Origin: Ligula intestinalis
Taxonomy: Eukaryota > Platyhelminthes > Cestoda > Diphyllobothriidea > Diphyllobothriidae
Length of the DNA: 64,000 nt
Direction of reading: 5' to 3'
NCBI GenBank assembly: GCA_036362985.1
Contig: JAYGXS010000005.1
Location: 7,250,803 to 7,314,802 of the forward strand
The stretch's first letter is position 1; every line of letters begins with the position of its first letter. Shown here in pieces: positions 46,001-54,621 of the stretch. The notes below the pieces were generated by a model, which was not told where the DNA came from, made no database searches, and saw only the letters and a program-made list of their open reading frames with translations. Position numbers and translations under genes: made by a program.

Positions 46001-48535
46001 AATTGCAACTATGTAGACATGCCCTGCGCAAGCCATTGTGAAGTCCTCTCGTAGTTAAAACTGGAGATACCGACATGGCGGTCAACTGACGTGGCTCAAC
46101 ACTGTCAAATCAGACGTTGAACGTATGGGTCTTGTAACCGTTTGCGGCTTGCGGCACTGGAACAAGCACTGGGTCGACAGTTGTGCGGAGCTTGCCTCCG
46201 ACCGCCGCTATTCGTAACATCCGTGAAGCTGATTCACCCAACAGCAGGAGTCAATCAAATCAATTGAAAGTAAATACAAAGTAAGCACCTCCCTACTTTG
46301 CCTAAGGATGGACTACAGAAACCAGGTCTCCTAATGATTAAATGCAATCTCCAGCAGGGCCCACTTTTGCAAAAAGTCTATAGATGTCACAAAACTGCAG
46401 AAAAAGATATTCTATGCGTCGACAGACAAAAAGTATGAGTGTCGGGACAAGCGAAAGACACAGGAGCAATTTTGCAGGGGCGGATGATTAAGCATGCAAG
46501 TAAAGATGAAGAGTGAAAACGAGGATCGTGCAGGAGGAGAGACGAACCTGATCACTTGGCCAGTCTTTTTGGGAGATGTATCAGGACCAAAATGGCAAAC
46601 GGTTGCAGGATTTTTAGCCAAACATGGAGTTAAAGGCAAACAAGCTGGGAAGACCATACTACTAAGTATGGCAAATGATTGCCCGAGCCTAAGATAAAAA
46701 TCAGAACACTAAAAATGCTGGAATCCACAAAAAGATAGGGAATTCAAGGTGGGCTTTAAACCTTCCAACACCGGATATTAAAAATAATTTGTGCATTTCT
46801 AGCAAGTGAAAAGCGTTAAATAAGGAATATTTTTCCCTTAAAATCCCTTGAGAGCATCACATATGGTTGAAACAGATGAAATACCCTTACCTTTCGCTGC
46901 TGGAGTCCGTGCCGAAGTCTAAAAGGCCAAATCCAGAGTTGTAGATAAATAAACGTTGTTAAAAAAGGCTCAGTGATTTTTTTTTAAATATAAAGGATGC
47001 GAGTGGATTTAATTCAGAAGGACGAAGACAAAATAAAGAAACGAAGTTACTAGCTTTTTGAGAGACTTTCTGACCTGTGCTTGTGGCTGCATGTGAATGA
47101 GTACCTACTTCAGGAGTGTTGGGACTAAGGGAGCGTTCAAAAATTTAAGTAATTTTTATGTCGCAAGGTCAAGCTGAATGCGCTTCATTATTTGTGCCTG
47201 GAAAACAAAGACCCAAGTCCAGGATAATAAAACCACCCCTAGAAGTTAAAGCCGATAGTGAAACTTAATTCGCTCAAACCACGCAAACTCACATGTTTCT
47301 CAGAGAAGTGATGTCACAGAACCGTCGCATTTCCCACGGTCCTGCTGTGCTCTAATTAGGTTTTTCATACGTTTATTAGAAGTAAACTGTACGCTTATAA
47401 GCTAACAAGAGAAAAAATCCCTAGCAATACATACCTCTCCGGTTGTCTTCTGGTTCGTGCAGTTTATGTGCAGTGAAGAAAATATATTCAGTTTTTAAGC
47501 ACCATACTTGGAAGACTAGCTCCGACCAACAATGAGTATCAGTGAGGAAAACAGACTCAGTGAAGCGAGAACACTAATGATTTGCAAACTAAAAACTATA
47601 ATAGCCCAAAAAACATCTTTGGCGGTTCTTTTTTCTAGTGAACCCAAGAAAACGTTGAATGTATAGTGCAACTGAACCCAAATTACGACATTATCGCAGG
47701 AGCAGCATGAATAACAATGAATTGGCATTCATAGGGAACACAATATTCTTGGCGTTGTGATGTACGGTTGAGTTCACTCGACGCCGACCACTCTGTCGTC
47801 CATCCCTGCCATCCCCCTCCTCCCGGTCTAGTGTGGACTACATTGTTTTCTGACTGGAAGTTCTTACACCTCCAAAACATTGGATTATCAATCTGTAACC
47901 GCTTCCCAAAATAAATAATGCACAGGACACTCTGAATTCTGTCTTTTAAAGCATACAAAGAATTATATGATGCACTATTTATCATAAACAAATGAATTAT
48001 ACGTCAAAAAAATAATATGGACGACGGAGACCGCCGAAGTCACTAAGGTAGGCCGCATGGGACAAATCAGTCTTCGGTATGTTTTCTGAAACTGTTTTTA
48101 GTTAAAGGGCAAACCAAACCGGGGATGAAAGGCCAAAGCGTTCTTTGATGAATAAAATAAGGAAGTGAGGACTCTGTCTTGGCCTTGGGGGCGGCCTATG
48201 ATCATATGTAATATGACAAACGCGAAGTGCAACAGGTCGAACAATCTTCTGAATGATAGTTCAGAGCCGACACGCAGTCACTATTTTCCGACAGTTCTCT
48301 ACTTACCTTATCAGGTTTTGGCGATCCGGCATTAATTACCTAAGTGCCTTCTGAACTCAATAAAATTAGAATCTACCTTCACAAAATTATCCGGAAATAC
48401 GCCTTCTTTTCCATTTAAAGTACCAATGAACCAACCCTCTTCAAATTGGGATACATTTGTAATAATATCTCCTTGTTTAATTGTAAGTTCATCTCGCTCT
48501 TCGGCCTTATAGTCGTATTCTACACGTACTTCCAT
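33709..48535 (-). CDS. SH3KBP1/CD2AP-like: CIN85/CD2AP-type SH3 adaptor, eight coding exons
   Basis: Eight minus-strand exons with GT/AG introns join in phase to give 469 residues. Order: SH3-A (1-56), a 9-residue linker exon, SH3-B (about 67-127), a Ser/Pro/Arg/Gly-rich region (about 143-300), and a C-terminal coiled coil (about 308-420). Family members link receptor ubiquitination (Cbl), endocytosis and actin capping by binding PxxxPR motifs through their SH3 domains and dimerise through the coiled coil. The vertebrate proteins have about 640-665 residues and three SH3 domains; the third was not found here. Lineage-specific loss, or a missed exon in the phase-0 intron 42938-45008, could explain this. 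Introns hold LINE and SINE debris. Family assignment is strong; exon completeness is inferred. Confidence 0.88.
34024..36243 (-). other. Adaptor gene intron 7
   Basis: Bounded by donor GTGAGC and acceptor TTTTCAG. It contains no recognisable exon. A diverged local duplication (about 34510-34580 and 34815-34880, sharing AAGAACCT.GGGCTC.CATATTCG) is the only structure noticed. Confidence 0.6.
36244..36464 (-). CDS. SH3KBP1/CD2AP-like: Adaptor gene exon 7 (coiled coil)
   Basis: 221 bp, entered in phase 1 after GCGAAG and left in phase 0 before GTGAGC. It encodes GSSVSRVDSLRTNDVGSK, then a strongly helical, charged stretch (LHDLQQTMREQEEQLRAYSV, LSQLTSAIDRLKKENKDKI). An alternative acceptor 16 bp further in (TTTCTAG) would break the phase, which decides this start. 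Confidence 0.85.
37080..37465 (+). pseudogene. CR1-like LINE 3' end, inside intron 6
   Basis: The plus strand reads EPIEQMQRRAAKLLDGLRTL, then after several stops FSQRVLRSWNPPLSEIV and VFKHQVD. This is the conserved tail of CR1/jockey-type ORF2 (VQRRATK, FSXRVVXXWN, FKXXLD). It is antisense to the host gene and dead. Confidence 0.7.
37650..38010 (+). repeat. Two related SINE-body segments, intron 6
   Basis: AGCCAGAAAGGTCAGTAAAG with TTTCCTTTGCCTTTGTC (about 37680-37725) and CAGAAATTGTCATTCCAGTC with TCCTTTGCTTTCGCCGG (about 37942-37980) resemble each other and the body of the tRNA-derived SINE at 4851-5085. No tRNA head is visible here. Confidence 0.4.
38429..38579 (-). CDS. SH3KBP1/CD2AP-like: Adaptor gene exon 6 (low-complexity linker)
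   Basis: 151 bp, phase 0 in and phase 1 out (donor GTATGT; acceptor TTTCAAG). Residues 242-292, rich in Ser, Thr, Pro and Arg (AVTSPTTIRKAQNR, ASTPIKGSSTTPGNRTR). It has no domain of its own; it corresponds to the disordered region before the coiled coil. Support is the open frame and phase match to both neighbours. Confidence 0.72.
39802..39914 (-). CDS. SH3KBP1/CD2AP-like: Adaptor gene exon 5
   Basis: 113 bp, phase 1 in and phase 0 out. The acceptor is strong (CTTTTTCTGGCTACAG) and the donor is GTAAGT. It encodes MSKKPGGEMTDVSPASADRG then RPGSKRASGRAPGSATS, a basic low-complexity linker. The ATG here is internal; the codon spanning the junction is Gly. Confidence 0.75.
39915..42753 (-). 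other. Adaptor gene intron 4
   Basis: 2.8 kb without a recognisable exon. It contains a tRNA-derived SINE on the minus strand near 41440-41760. Confidence 0.55.
41440..41760 (-). repeat. tRNA-derived SINE, intron 4
   Basis: The minus strand begins AGCTCGTGGCCCAGTGGCTA, which includes an A-box TGGCCCAGTGG (41747-41737) with the same head as the SINE at 4851. The body (GTCCACCATCACTTAAAAC on this strand) is shared with about 21178-21225. The B-box is eroded. Confidence 0.5.
42754..42937 (-). CDS. SH3KBP1/CD2AP-like: Adaptor gene exon 4
   Basis: 184 bp, phase 0 in (acceptor CTTTCCAG) and phase 1 out (donor GTGAGT). Residues 143-204: NSSPARSNDTAASRGGHASR, then VNNAWNRPANDPYAAKGSGS and a Gly/Ala/Ser-rich end. 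It is a disordered linker with no domain. It is joined to exon 3 directly in phase 0. Confidence 0.78.
42938..45008 (-). other. Adaptor gene intron 3
   Basis: 2.1 kb, phase 0 at both ends, so any symmetric exon inserted here would keep frame. No third SH3 signature was found. A frame at 44700-44918 ends near a GTAACA donor but has no family resemblance. Confidence 0.5.
45009..45247 (-). CDS. SH3KBP1/CD2AP-like: Adaptor gene exon 3: second SH3 domain
   Basis: 239 bp, phase 1 in (acceptor CCGCCTACAG) and phase 0 out (donor CAG/GTAAGC). It encodes WVRVMFQYTPEQPDELELQV, GEIIQVLDRN, EEGWWRGQN and MGVFPDNFVELL: the ALYDY-type strand, the acidic RT loop, the conserved WW and the PDNF motif. The wording DELEL..GEIIQVL is closest to SH3-B of CIN85/CD2AP. 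After the domain a short acidic segment (DPNKPEVQKLLSEAQ) leads into the linker. Confidence 0.92.
45570..46270 (+). pseudogene. RTE-like LINE 3' end, inside intron 2
   Basis: The frame 45611-45928 reads FNILASGQAITQIMNRIAHA, ARTFWCRSDISLCIKLLIYR and ETWPVRKTDLSSLEAFDCWR, followed by LRRI. This is the post-RT region of RTE-type elements (YLGS...ISLXTKXXVY...YGCETWPL...RXLRRI). A further frame near 46080-46218 (GQLTWLNTVKSDVERMGL, then LRHWNKHWVDSCAELASDRR) ends at TAA. The copy has stops and frameshifts and is antisense to the host gene. Confidence 0.8.
46891..46918 (-). CDS. SH3KBP1/CD2AP-like: Adaptor gene exon 2 (28-bp linker exon)
   Basis: Between TTTTAG and GTAAGG lie 28 bases encoding TSARTPAAK plus the first base of the Asp codon completed by exon 3. 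The phase fits exactly: exon 1 ends in phase 0 and exon 3 needs one base. This explains how the two SH3 exons are joined. It is small enough to be missed by gene finders. Confidence 0.78.
46919..48376 (-). other. Adaptor gene intron 1
   Basis: About 1.46 kb. A possible 15-bp microexon (47435-47449, between CGAACCAG and GTATGT) would add five residues, KTTGE, without changing frame. It is not included in the gene model. Confidence 0.5.
48377..48535 (-). CDS. SH3KBP1/CD2AP-like: Adaptor gene exon 1: first SH3 domain
   Basis: 159 bp from ATG (48535-48533) to AAG before donor GTAGAT, exactly 53 codons. It encodes MEVRVEYDYKAEERDELTIK, GDIITNVSQFEEGWFIGTL and GVFPDNFVK. Like CIN85/CD2AP, the protein begins directly with the SH3-A domain, so this ATG is taken as the start although the frame stays open 13 codons further upstream. 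ALYDY, RT-loop, Trp and PDNF positions are all kept. Confidence 0.92.
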
Positions 48536-48539
48536 AAGG

Positions 48540-49780
48540 AAGACACGAAATCCATAAAAAAAACCGTCGCCCACCGATTAGTTGACGCGAACTAAGGCGA
48601 CTGGCCGACAGAATTTCGACGATGCGATTGGCTAATTGAAAACTGCGCAGTCTGTCAGTCTGTTGGGCGTAAAGTTGCTCTCACTACAGAAGTTTCCACT
48701 ACGACAGATGCCGTTACTGGTAATAGGCACCCTTAACAAGTGGCTCACAGGAAAACTTTTTCTGTTTTATCGGCGGCAGATTTGAGCTATAAAAATATAA
48801 CATGTGGTTCATTACATAGTCGGATATGCTGTCCGTCCTCACTTCTAGTATTCGACAATGCTAACAGAATATGGCGATAAATAGTAAGACTGGATTATAT
48901 CAAGTAAATATGCAATCTATTATGAAAATACAATAACTTAAGTATCTGAATGCGTTCAGGCGTGGCACTCCTGGAGAAGGTTAAACGAAGGCCGACAAAA
49001 ATAGTTAGCGACTTAGAGTGTCTACGATATAAGGGTCATGTAGAGAGGCCCAAACTTTTTCACCTCTCTTAATGGCAGTAGAGGGGAGTTGTGGTGATTT
49101 TTTTCCAATCCTCCAGATGCGCAGACTGTGCTTTTTAGATTTTTGGTTCTTTTTGACTGGCAAAAACGACTAATCTAAGAGGTCACCATTACAAACTGAA
49201 GAAAAATTTCACGAAAGTTAAAGTGTGGGCCAACAATTTTTCCATCGACTGAATGAAAACCGGAACAAGGAACAATCTTTAATTATTCTTGTAGAAAACG
49301 CTGAGACATTTAAAAGAAGACTCTTTGCCAACACAGGCGACAAGGGTATACGGGGGTATCCGAGGAAATCCAGGGGAATATGTAAATGAAGGATTTTGAA
49401 TGACGAATTACATTTAAAATACATATTTTTCTTTGAAACTTAACTTTTTTTCAATTAATTATTAATAACCTTACAGCCCTCGCAATTTGCACGCAGGCTG
49501 CCAACAGCACCATAGCTAAAGACGTGCGGTTAACGGCCCCTCACTTTGGACCTCGGACTTCGTCGTTGGTTCTGATGGGTTTTCATTTAGGTTGACGCTC
49601 AATCGTCTATCATTTGAGCTGACTATCTGTCGCACTTTGGCCTCCTTGTTGATTTGAAGCATCGGAAACTTATTGATTCCACCACAAAACTTATTACTGT
49701 CTGAATTGCGGTACATGAACCTTCAGCCTGGATACATTTGATCGTGCGAAGCTCGCCATTTTCTGAAATTTCGAAGGACT
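48540..49780. other. Upstream region of the adaptor gene
   Basis: It should hold the promoter of the minus-strand gene. No TATA box or CpG-rich block is evident, and no exon or known repeat was recognised. Confidence 0.35.
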
Positions 49781-49799
49781 TTCGGTTCCTCGTTAAGTC

Positions 49800-50574
49800 A
49801 TCTTAATTTGATGAACAGGTTCAACACGCATTCTGTGATCATGTTGTCACTACTGGACGCCCAGTTCATGCTCATTCGTGCCGGCTACACCCATATAATC
49901 TTTGGATCGAGTATGTGTTGAGTTTACGGATTCTTCGGCGCTCGTCTAGTCCATAGGCCTCTTTATTGCTGCCATGAGGCCTTTTGGTCTTTTCGAATTT
50001 CTTCAGATGCCTTTCGGTTTGCGTTATGCAGCCCAAACATTTCAGCTTTTGGATGATGACATCTTACGGGGCCTTCCCTTCACCTTCGTGTGCTTCGACG
50101 ACATTCTTGTCGCTAGCTTTTCACCCGAGGAACATGCTGACCACGTGCGCCAAGTTTCCGACCGTGTTCAGCTAAATGCTTTACAGCTGAACGTTGACAG
50201 ACATATTTTTGGTGTCCCTTCTCTGGGTTGCCTTGGTCAGCATGTCGACCAACATGGGCTAACACCACTTTCAAAGAAAGTACACAGCGAGTTGTCGCTT
50301 CCCGCTCCTCAAACAATTACGCAGCTTCGCCAATTCATCGGCTTGATCAATTAATAATAATAAGGTTTATTTGTAAAGCATATCTTCTACCGCCACTTTA
50401 TTCCAAAGTGTGTAGTGAATCCGGCTCCTTCGACGGATCTTCTGAAGTCAAAAGCCAAATCGCTACGGCTATCTCACATTTTTCCTGCAGCATTTGATGC
50501 AGGCAAGAAAGCACTCGCGGATGCCACTTTGCTTCATCGTCTGAGCACCAATGCAGACGCACAGTTTATTCTAC
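49800..50574 (+). pseudogene. Ty3/gypsy polyprotein remnant, reverse transcriptase
   Basis: Broken plus-strand frames carry the gypsy RT in order: TTGRPVHAHSCRLHPY (about 49850), MRPFGLFEFLQMPFGLRYAA and QTFQ (from 49974), FVCFDDILVAS with the catalytic DD near 50097, then FGVPSLGCLGQHVDQHGLTP and LRQFIGLIN. After a ~30-bp interruption (50355-50384) the text resumes as YRHFIPKCV and LADATLLHRL. Stops and frameshifts show it is inactive. Confidence 0.88.
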
Positions 50575-50587
50575 CATGAATGCACCA

Positions 50588-50750
50588 ACATTGCTAAATT
50601 TTGCCCCAAAAGGACAATTTCTGCTGACATTATTACGACTTTCTAGGTCTACTTGCACATATTATCAAATTATTTTTTGAATTTTTTCGAAATTAACTTT
50701 GTTCAACTAGTGCCATACTGGCGCTGAAAAATATAAATTCCAAATTCCAA
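50588..50750 (+). repeat. Insertion arm inside gypsy, inverted with 51028-51215
   Basis: Reverse-complementary to 51028-51215 with a few differences (shared AAATTATTTTTTGAATTTTT, AAAATATAAATTCCAAATTC). It separates RT from RNase H text of the gypsy element. Confidence 0.75.
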
Positions 50751-51030
50751 ATTGTTGTTGGTGCAGTTTTACTTCAACAGGTGAACAACCAGTTGCAGCC
50801 GCTAGCTTTCCTTTCACAGAAGCTACAGCCACCGCATACTCGTTACAGTACCTTCTCAAGCGAACTTCTTGTATCCAACGGCTTCGTGGAGCGTCTTTAC
50901 AGTTAACTTAAGTCCGCGTTTAGGTCTTGTCCAGATCCAACTTCATGAGGCGACAACCTGCTGACTTTTGGGTATTCTTTCAGCTGTCGAAGAGGAGATT
51001 CAATGTACTGCGGCCGAGCTTGTATACGGC
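50751..51030 (+). pseudogene. Gypsy RNase H and integrase scraps between the inverted arms
   Basis: Reads VVGAVLLQQVNNQLQPLAFL, SQKLQPPHTRYSTFSSELLV, which is the start of a gypsy RNase H. Then, after a deletion, EEEIQCTAAELVYGF, which is the integrase text just before the C-terminal segment. Frames are broken. Confidence 0.75.
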
Positions 51031-51215
51031 TTCTCTCTTTGGAATTTGGAATTTATATTTTTCAGCGCCAGTACGGCACTATCTATACAAAGTTAATTTC
51101 GAAAAAAATAAAAATTCAAAAAATAATTTGATAATATGTGCAAGTAGACGTAGAAAGTCGTAATAAAGTCAGCGGAAATTGTCCTTTCGGGGCAACGTTT
51201 AGCAATGTTTTGCAG
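51028..51215 (-). repeat. Insertion arm, inverted partner of 50588-50750
   Basis: Matches the reverse complement of 50588-50750 over about 165 bp. It interrupts the gypsy integrase text after ELVYG; that text continues near 52125. Confidence 0.75.
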
Positions 51216-51266
51216 GTAATTTTGAACTAAAAACGAAAAATTATGGCAGTTAAAAAAACTCTTACA

Positions 51267-51765
51267 GTGAAAATGGAGACAGTGTTCAACGGGCCTCCAT
51301 GTTAAAAAAGTGTGCAAGAGAAAAAAACTGCTAAGGAAGATAGTAGTAGAGCAGAAATAGGTGTATGTGGTCTGATGACGGCGAGTATTCAACGAAACTG
51401 CCACATTTTAAACTGAGTACTTCTGCGTGGCTTCGTGTGATTCAGTGGTGGTTAATGGAAACATCTAGGTTCTCGGGGGACACGAGGCAGAGAGAATAGT
51501 TTCAAGCGGATCTCCTAAATTCCCGATGGTCCTTTCTCGGGGTCATGGAGAAAGAGTGAAAATGGAGACATTGTTCAACGGGCCTCCATGTTCAAAAAGT
51601 GTGCAAGAGAAAAAACTGCTTAGGAAGATAGTAGTAGAGCAAATATAGGTGTGGGTGGTCTGATGAATGTGAGTATTCAACGAAACTACAGCATTTTAGA
51701 CTGAGTACTTCCACGTGTCTTCGTTTGATTCAGCGGTGGTTAATGGAAATATCTAGGTTCTCGGG
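51267..51765 (+). repeat. Tandem repeat, 289-bp unit, running into the gap
   Basis: The unit starting GTGAAAATGGAGACA at 51267 recurs at 51556. It shares TCAACGGGCCTCCATGTT, GGAAGATAGTAGTAGAGCA, CTGATGA, TATTCAACGAAAC and ATCTAGGTTCTCGGG, and the second copy is cut by the N run. Each unit holds CTGATGA and GAAAC 10-16 bases apart, a weak hammerhead-like arrangement. Confidence 0.8.
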
Positions 51766-51865
51766 NNNNNNNNNNNNNNNNNNNNNNNNNNNNNNNNNNN
51801 NNNNNNNNNNNNNNNNNNNNNNNNNNNNNNNNNNNNNNNNNNNNNNNNNNNNNNNNNNNNNNNNN
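51766..51865. other. Assembly gap, 100 N
   Basis: Exactly 100 N. A round number is typical of a scaffold gap of unknown length. It falls inside a tandem repeat. Confidence 0.99.
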
Positions 51866-52120
51866 TCTTTCTGTGAGCCTAGGGTCGGTCACTTGCGCTT
51901 CGGTTATGGGAACACTTCTGCGAGGATAGATCTTGGTCCGATAGATATGTGCGGATGCCACCAGCAATGACGGGACTGGACATGTTTCCGCGTGACGAAC
52001 TGAGATGAACGGGCAGAAAGTTATTTACAGGTAGTGGTTCCACTAGTGAAGCGTGGAAGATACCAGTTTGTGTGTCGGGGAGATGGTGTTGCGCATCTAA
52101 TCCATAAATGAAACATAGAT

Positions 52121-52648
52121 TTGAATCCGAGCTTGCGAGTTGATCCTCTTGTCAAAAGCACCTCCCACCTTTGCCGTATACCCGGTAAATTTATACCGCC
52201 ATTCTCTTTCAACACCAACACTTCGTCCAAGTTCTTGAAAGAGCTAAAACAAAACATGGCACAACAGCGTGCAACGTCCACGCGTTCGAAACCAAAACTT
52301 CTGTTCGTGTACGATGAACTGAACACTACTCCGTTTGTTTTCGTCCGCCACGACGCAATTCGCAATGCCCTTTGCCCATCGTTGGATGGCTCCTACACAT
52401 TACTGCAGCTAATGGACAAGTACTACGTGATTCAGAAGGCTGTCAAGATTGACACTGTTTCTATCGACCGACAAACTCCAGCCTTCTTTGAATGCACCTT
52501 TTCGTCAGTTGGGTCGTCCATTCTTTCTGCAATTTCGACTTCCGATACATTCTCCGCTTTCATTCACACGCCACTGTCACCCCGCATACGCACTCCACCC
52601 CTCCATTCATCTTTCTGCACCAACACCCTCTTCCACTCGTTCTGGTAG
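52121..52648 (+). pseudogene. Gypsy integrase C-terminal segment
   Basis: An open 175-codon frame. The first ~120 residues match the end of gypsy integrases: LCRIPGKFIPP (cf. LRLPGEFIPP), a helical KELKQNMAQQRATSTR, FVFVRHDAIRNALCPSLDGS and YTLLQLMDKYYVIQ, then VSIDRQTPAF. The rest is probably read-through into non-coding DNA. With 49800-51030 it makes one gypsy copy split by insertions. Confidence 0.82.
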
Positions 52649-53154
52649 ATATATTCATGTTCCTACCAATCTTAAGGACTTTGTGCTGTAAACTACATAT
52701 TTCCGTAACTTGGACTTCATGCTGGCTCACACGTGACTAAGCACCTTCTCTCTTCGGTGTGAAAGACGAGTGATTTTAACAGTGGGCTTGAAAAAAGGTC
52801 TTAAAAGGGATATTCCCTTTTAAATACCCTATCAATTGTGGTGACAACCTTAGCTGAACCAGATGGCTGAAATTGGCCAGAAACTTTGGTCACTGTTTCT
52901 TCATTGCAACTCAACCTTTTGGCTACTGCTGAAGAAAAGCGTTCGCATTCAGTGAGTCATATCGTAAACGTTAAGATCCTTATTTCTCAGATTTAACCAG
53001 TTTTCCTGTCATCGTATTTTGTAGTAGTTTAGTTACTGCTAGTTACTACGTTCTAAAATTTGTGTTTACCATTTTTACGTTTTAAAAATTTTTAGTATTA
53101 ACTCTAGTTAACCACTACAGGAGTGACCCCATAGATGGTCCTTCTGAGACAATT

Positions 53155-53500
53155 TGCAGAGACTGCTAGTGTGCCCTAGAATTTGATGACTTCTTCGAAT
53201 TGGCTCGCATGTTCGACGGAACGCCTTTCCACGGAGAGCCGCTTTAGCGTGGAACGGAGTCCCTGACGAGGTGATCCTTCCTGAACCCGCTGGAACATTT
53301 GAATGCAAACTTGATTGTCGTTTTCTGATAAGTCTTTGTACGTATAATGAAGACTGTTTCAGTAGCGGTCGTTTGGGACTGACTTGCACATACCGATGAG
53401 ATTTAGTTTACACTTTTCATATTTATAATTGTTCAATATGATTTTTTATTATTGTTGGGCATGAATCGGAGGCTCAAAAACAAAAGCTTTATCCCATCAA
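53155..53500 (+). pseudogene. CR1-like LINE 3' tail
   Basis: The plus strand reads RRAALAWNGVPDEVILPEPA and GTFECKLDCRF, the C-terminal consensus of CR1/jockey ORF2 (R...WNXLPXEVV...FKXXLD). It is followed by a short untranslated tail with TTATTATTGTTGGGCATGAA, usual for this group. The 5' part is missing. Confidence 0.65.
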
Positions 53501-53883
53501 TTAGGTCGCTTAAAGGGTACTGTAGTCTGGCTGATCAAGGAAGCGCGAACTTATTGCTTTCAAATCAAACAGTTTTGGAGTTCATCAAAAGTCAATTGTT
53601 GCTATAGTGAGAATGCGGTTGTTCCAGTGAACTTGCCTGGCTGATCAAGGGGAATCTAGAGGAAAACTGAAGATTTACTAAAACTATCTGACTGGATGAG
53701 ATTTGGTGTCGTTACCGGTTGTGTCAAAAATATGGTCATTTTGCCTTTTTTACAAGAATACTTTACAGAACAAAGCCTGAAAAACTGGCTCAAAAAGAGA
53801 TCTTAAGGAATAAATAAATTTTAAATCGAAGGCCCAGAGGACCACATCATTACAAACTTAGTGCTGCTGTAAAACTAAAAATC

Positions 53884-53960
53884 AGAGGCTGAATCGAACC
53901 CGCGTGGTTTGAATTTTTGAGCAAAACCAAGGCGATTATACTTCAAGTTCTACACCGAAA
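53884..53960 (-). repeat. tRNA-like SINE head, eroded
   Basis: The minus strand has the B-box GGGTTCGATTC and, upstream, TGCTCAAAAATTC, shared with the tRNA-like repeat at 15580-15652. The A-box is weak. Confidence 0.4.
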
Positions 53961-54388
53961 ATACCGTCTTTGGACAAGAACTGGATAAAAAAAACACTGT
54001 TTTTAACGATTCTTCCTCTAATTTTCTTCGATACCCCCACTGCTTGACGTGGAACTTTTCTCCAAATCGGGCATTTCGCTGAAATATTTGCTTGGCCTGC
54101 ATAGTCTACTTGAATTTTAAGATAAGTGGCAAATTATTTTTCAAGCGATTTATCGAAGAGAAGGTACGACTAATTGTCTTTCGTTTTCTAACATGAATGA
54201 TGCGTAAGTACCAGCACTTACCTTTGAAAATCTGCTTCCATTCCTTTCGTTGGTTTCGTCTCTGCTTGCTTACCTAGCATTCGGTTAACGATCTGTCTTG
54301 CTTTAAGCAACTTGTATAAACTTAAGTAGTTAGTTTATTCTGATTTCCCGATTTTTTCGCGGTTTATCTACTCACTGCTTCGAAAAGT

Positions 54389-54604
54389 ATGAAGGCGACA
54401 GCAAACATACTCGACCTAATTTTTTGTAGGGGATGCGAACCACTTTCACTGTCATCCTTAGACGCACTTGGGAGTTCAGACCATCTTACAGTTTTTAGTG
54501 AACTAGAACTGGAGGCTGATCAAACATTTTCCCAAAAGTATAGTGTTTATCATGACTTCCGATCAGCAAACACGGCGTCTACTTTGTCCCCCGTAAGAAA
54601 GTAA
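54389..54604 (+). pseudogene. CR1-like LINE endonuclease C-terminus
   Basis: NILDLIFCRGCEPLSL and LGSSDHLTVFSELEL is the end of an APE-type endonuclease (LDLIFTN...SDHXXI). It belongs to the LINE whose RT follows in another frame at 54622. The upstream endonuclease is missing. Confidence 0.75.
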
Positions 54605-54621
54605 TACATGTCAAGGATGAA

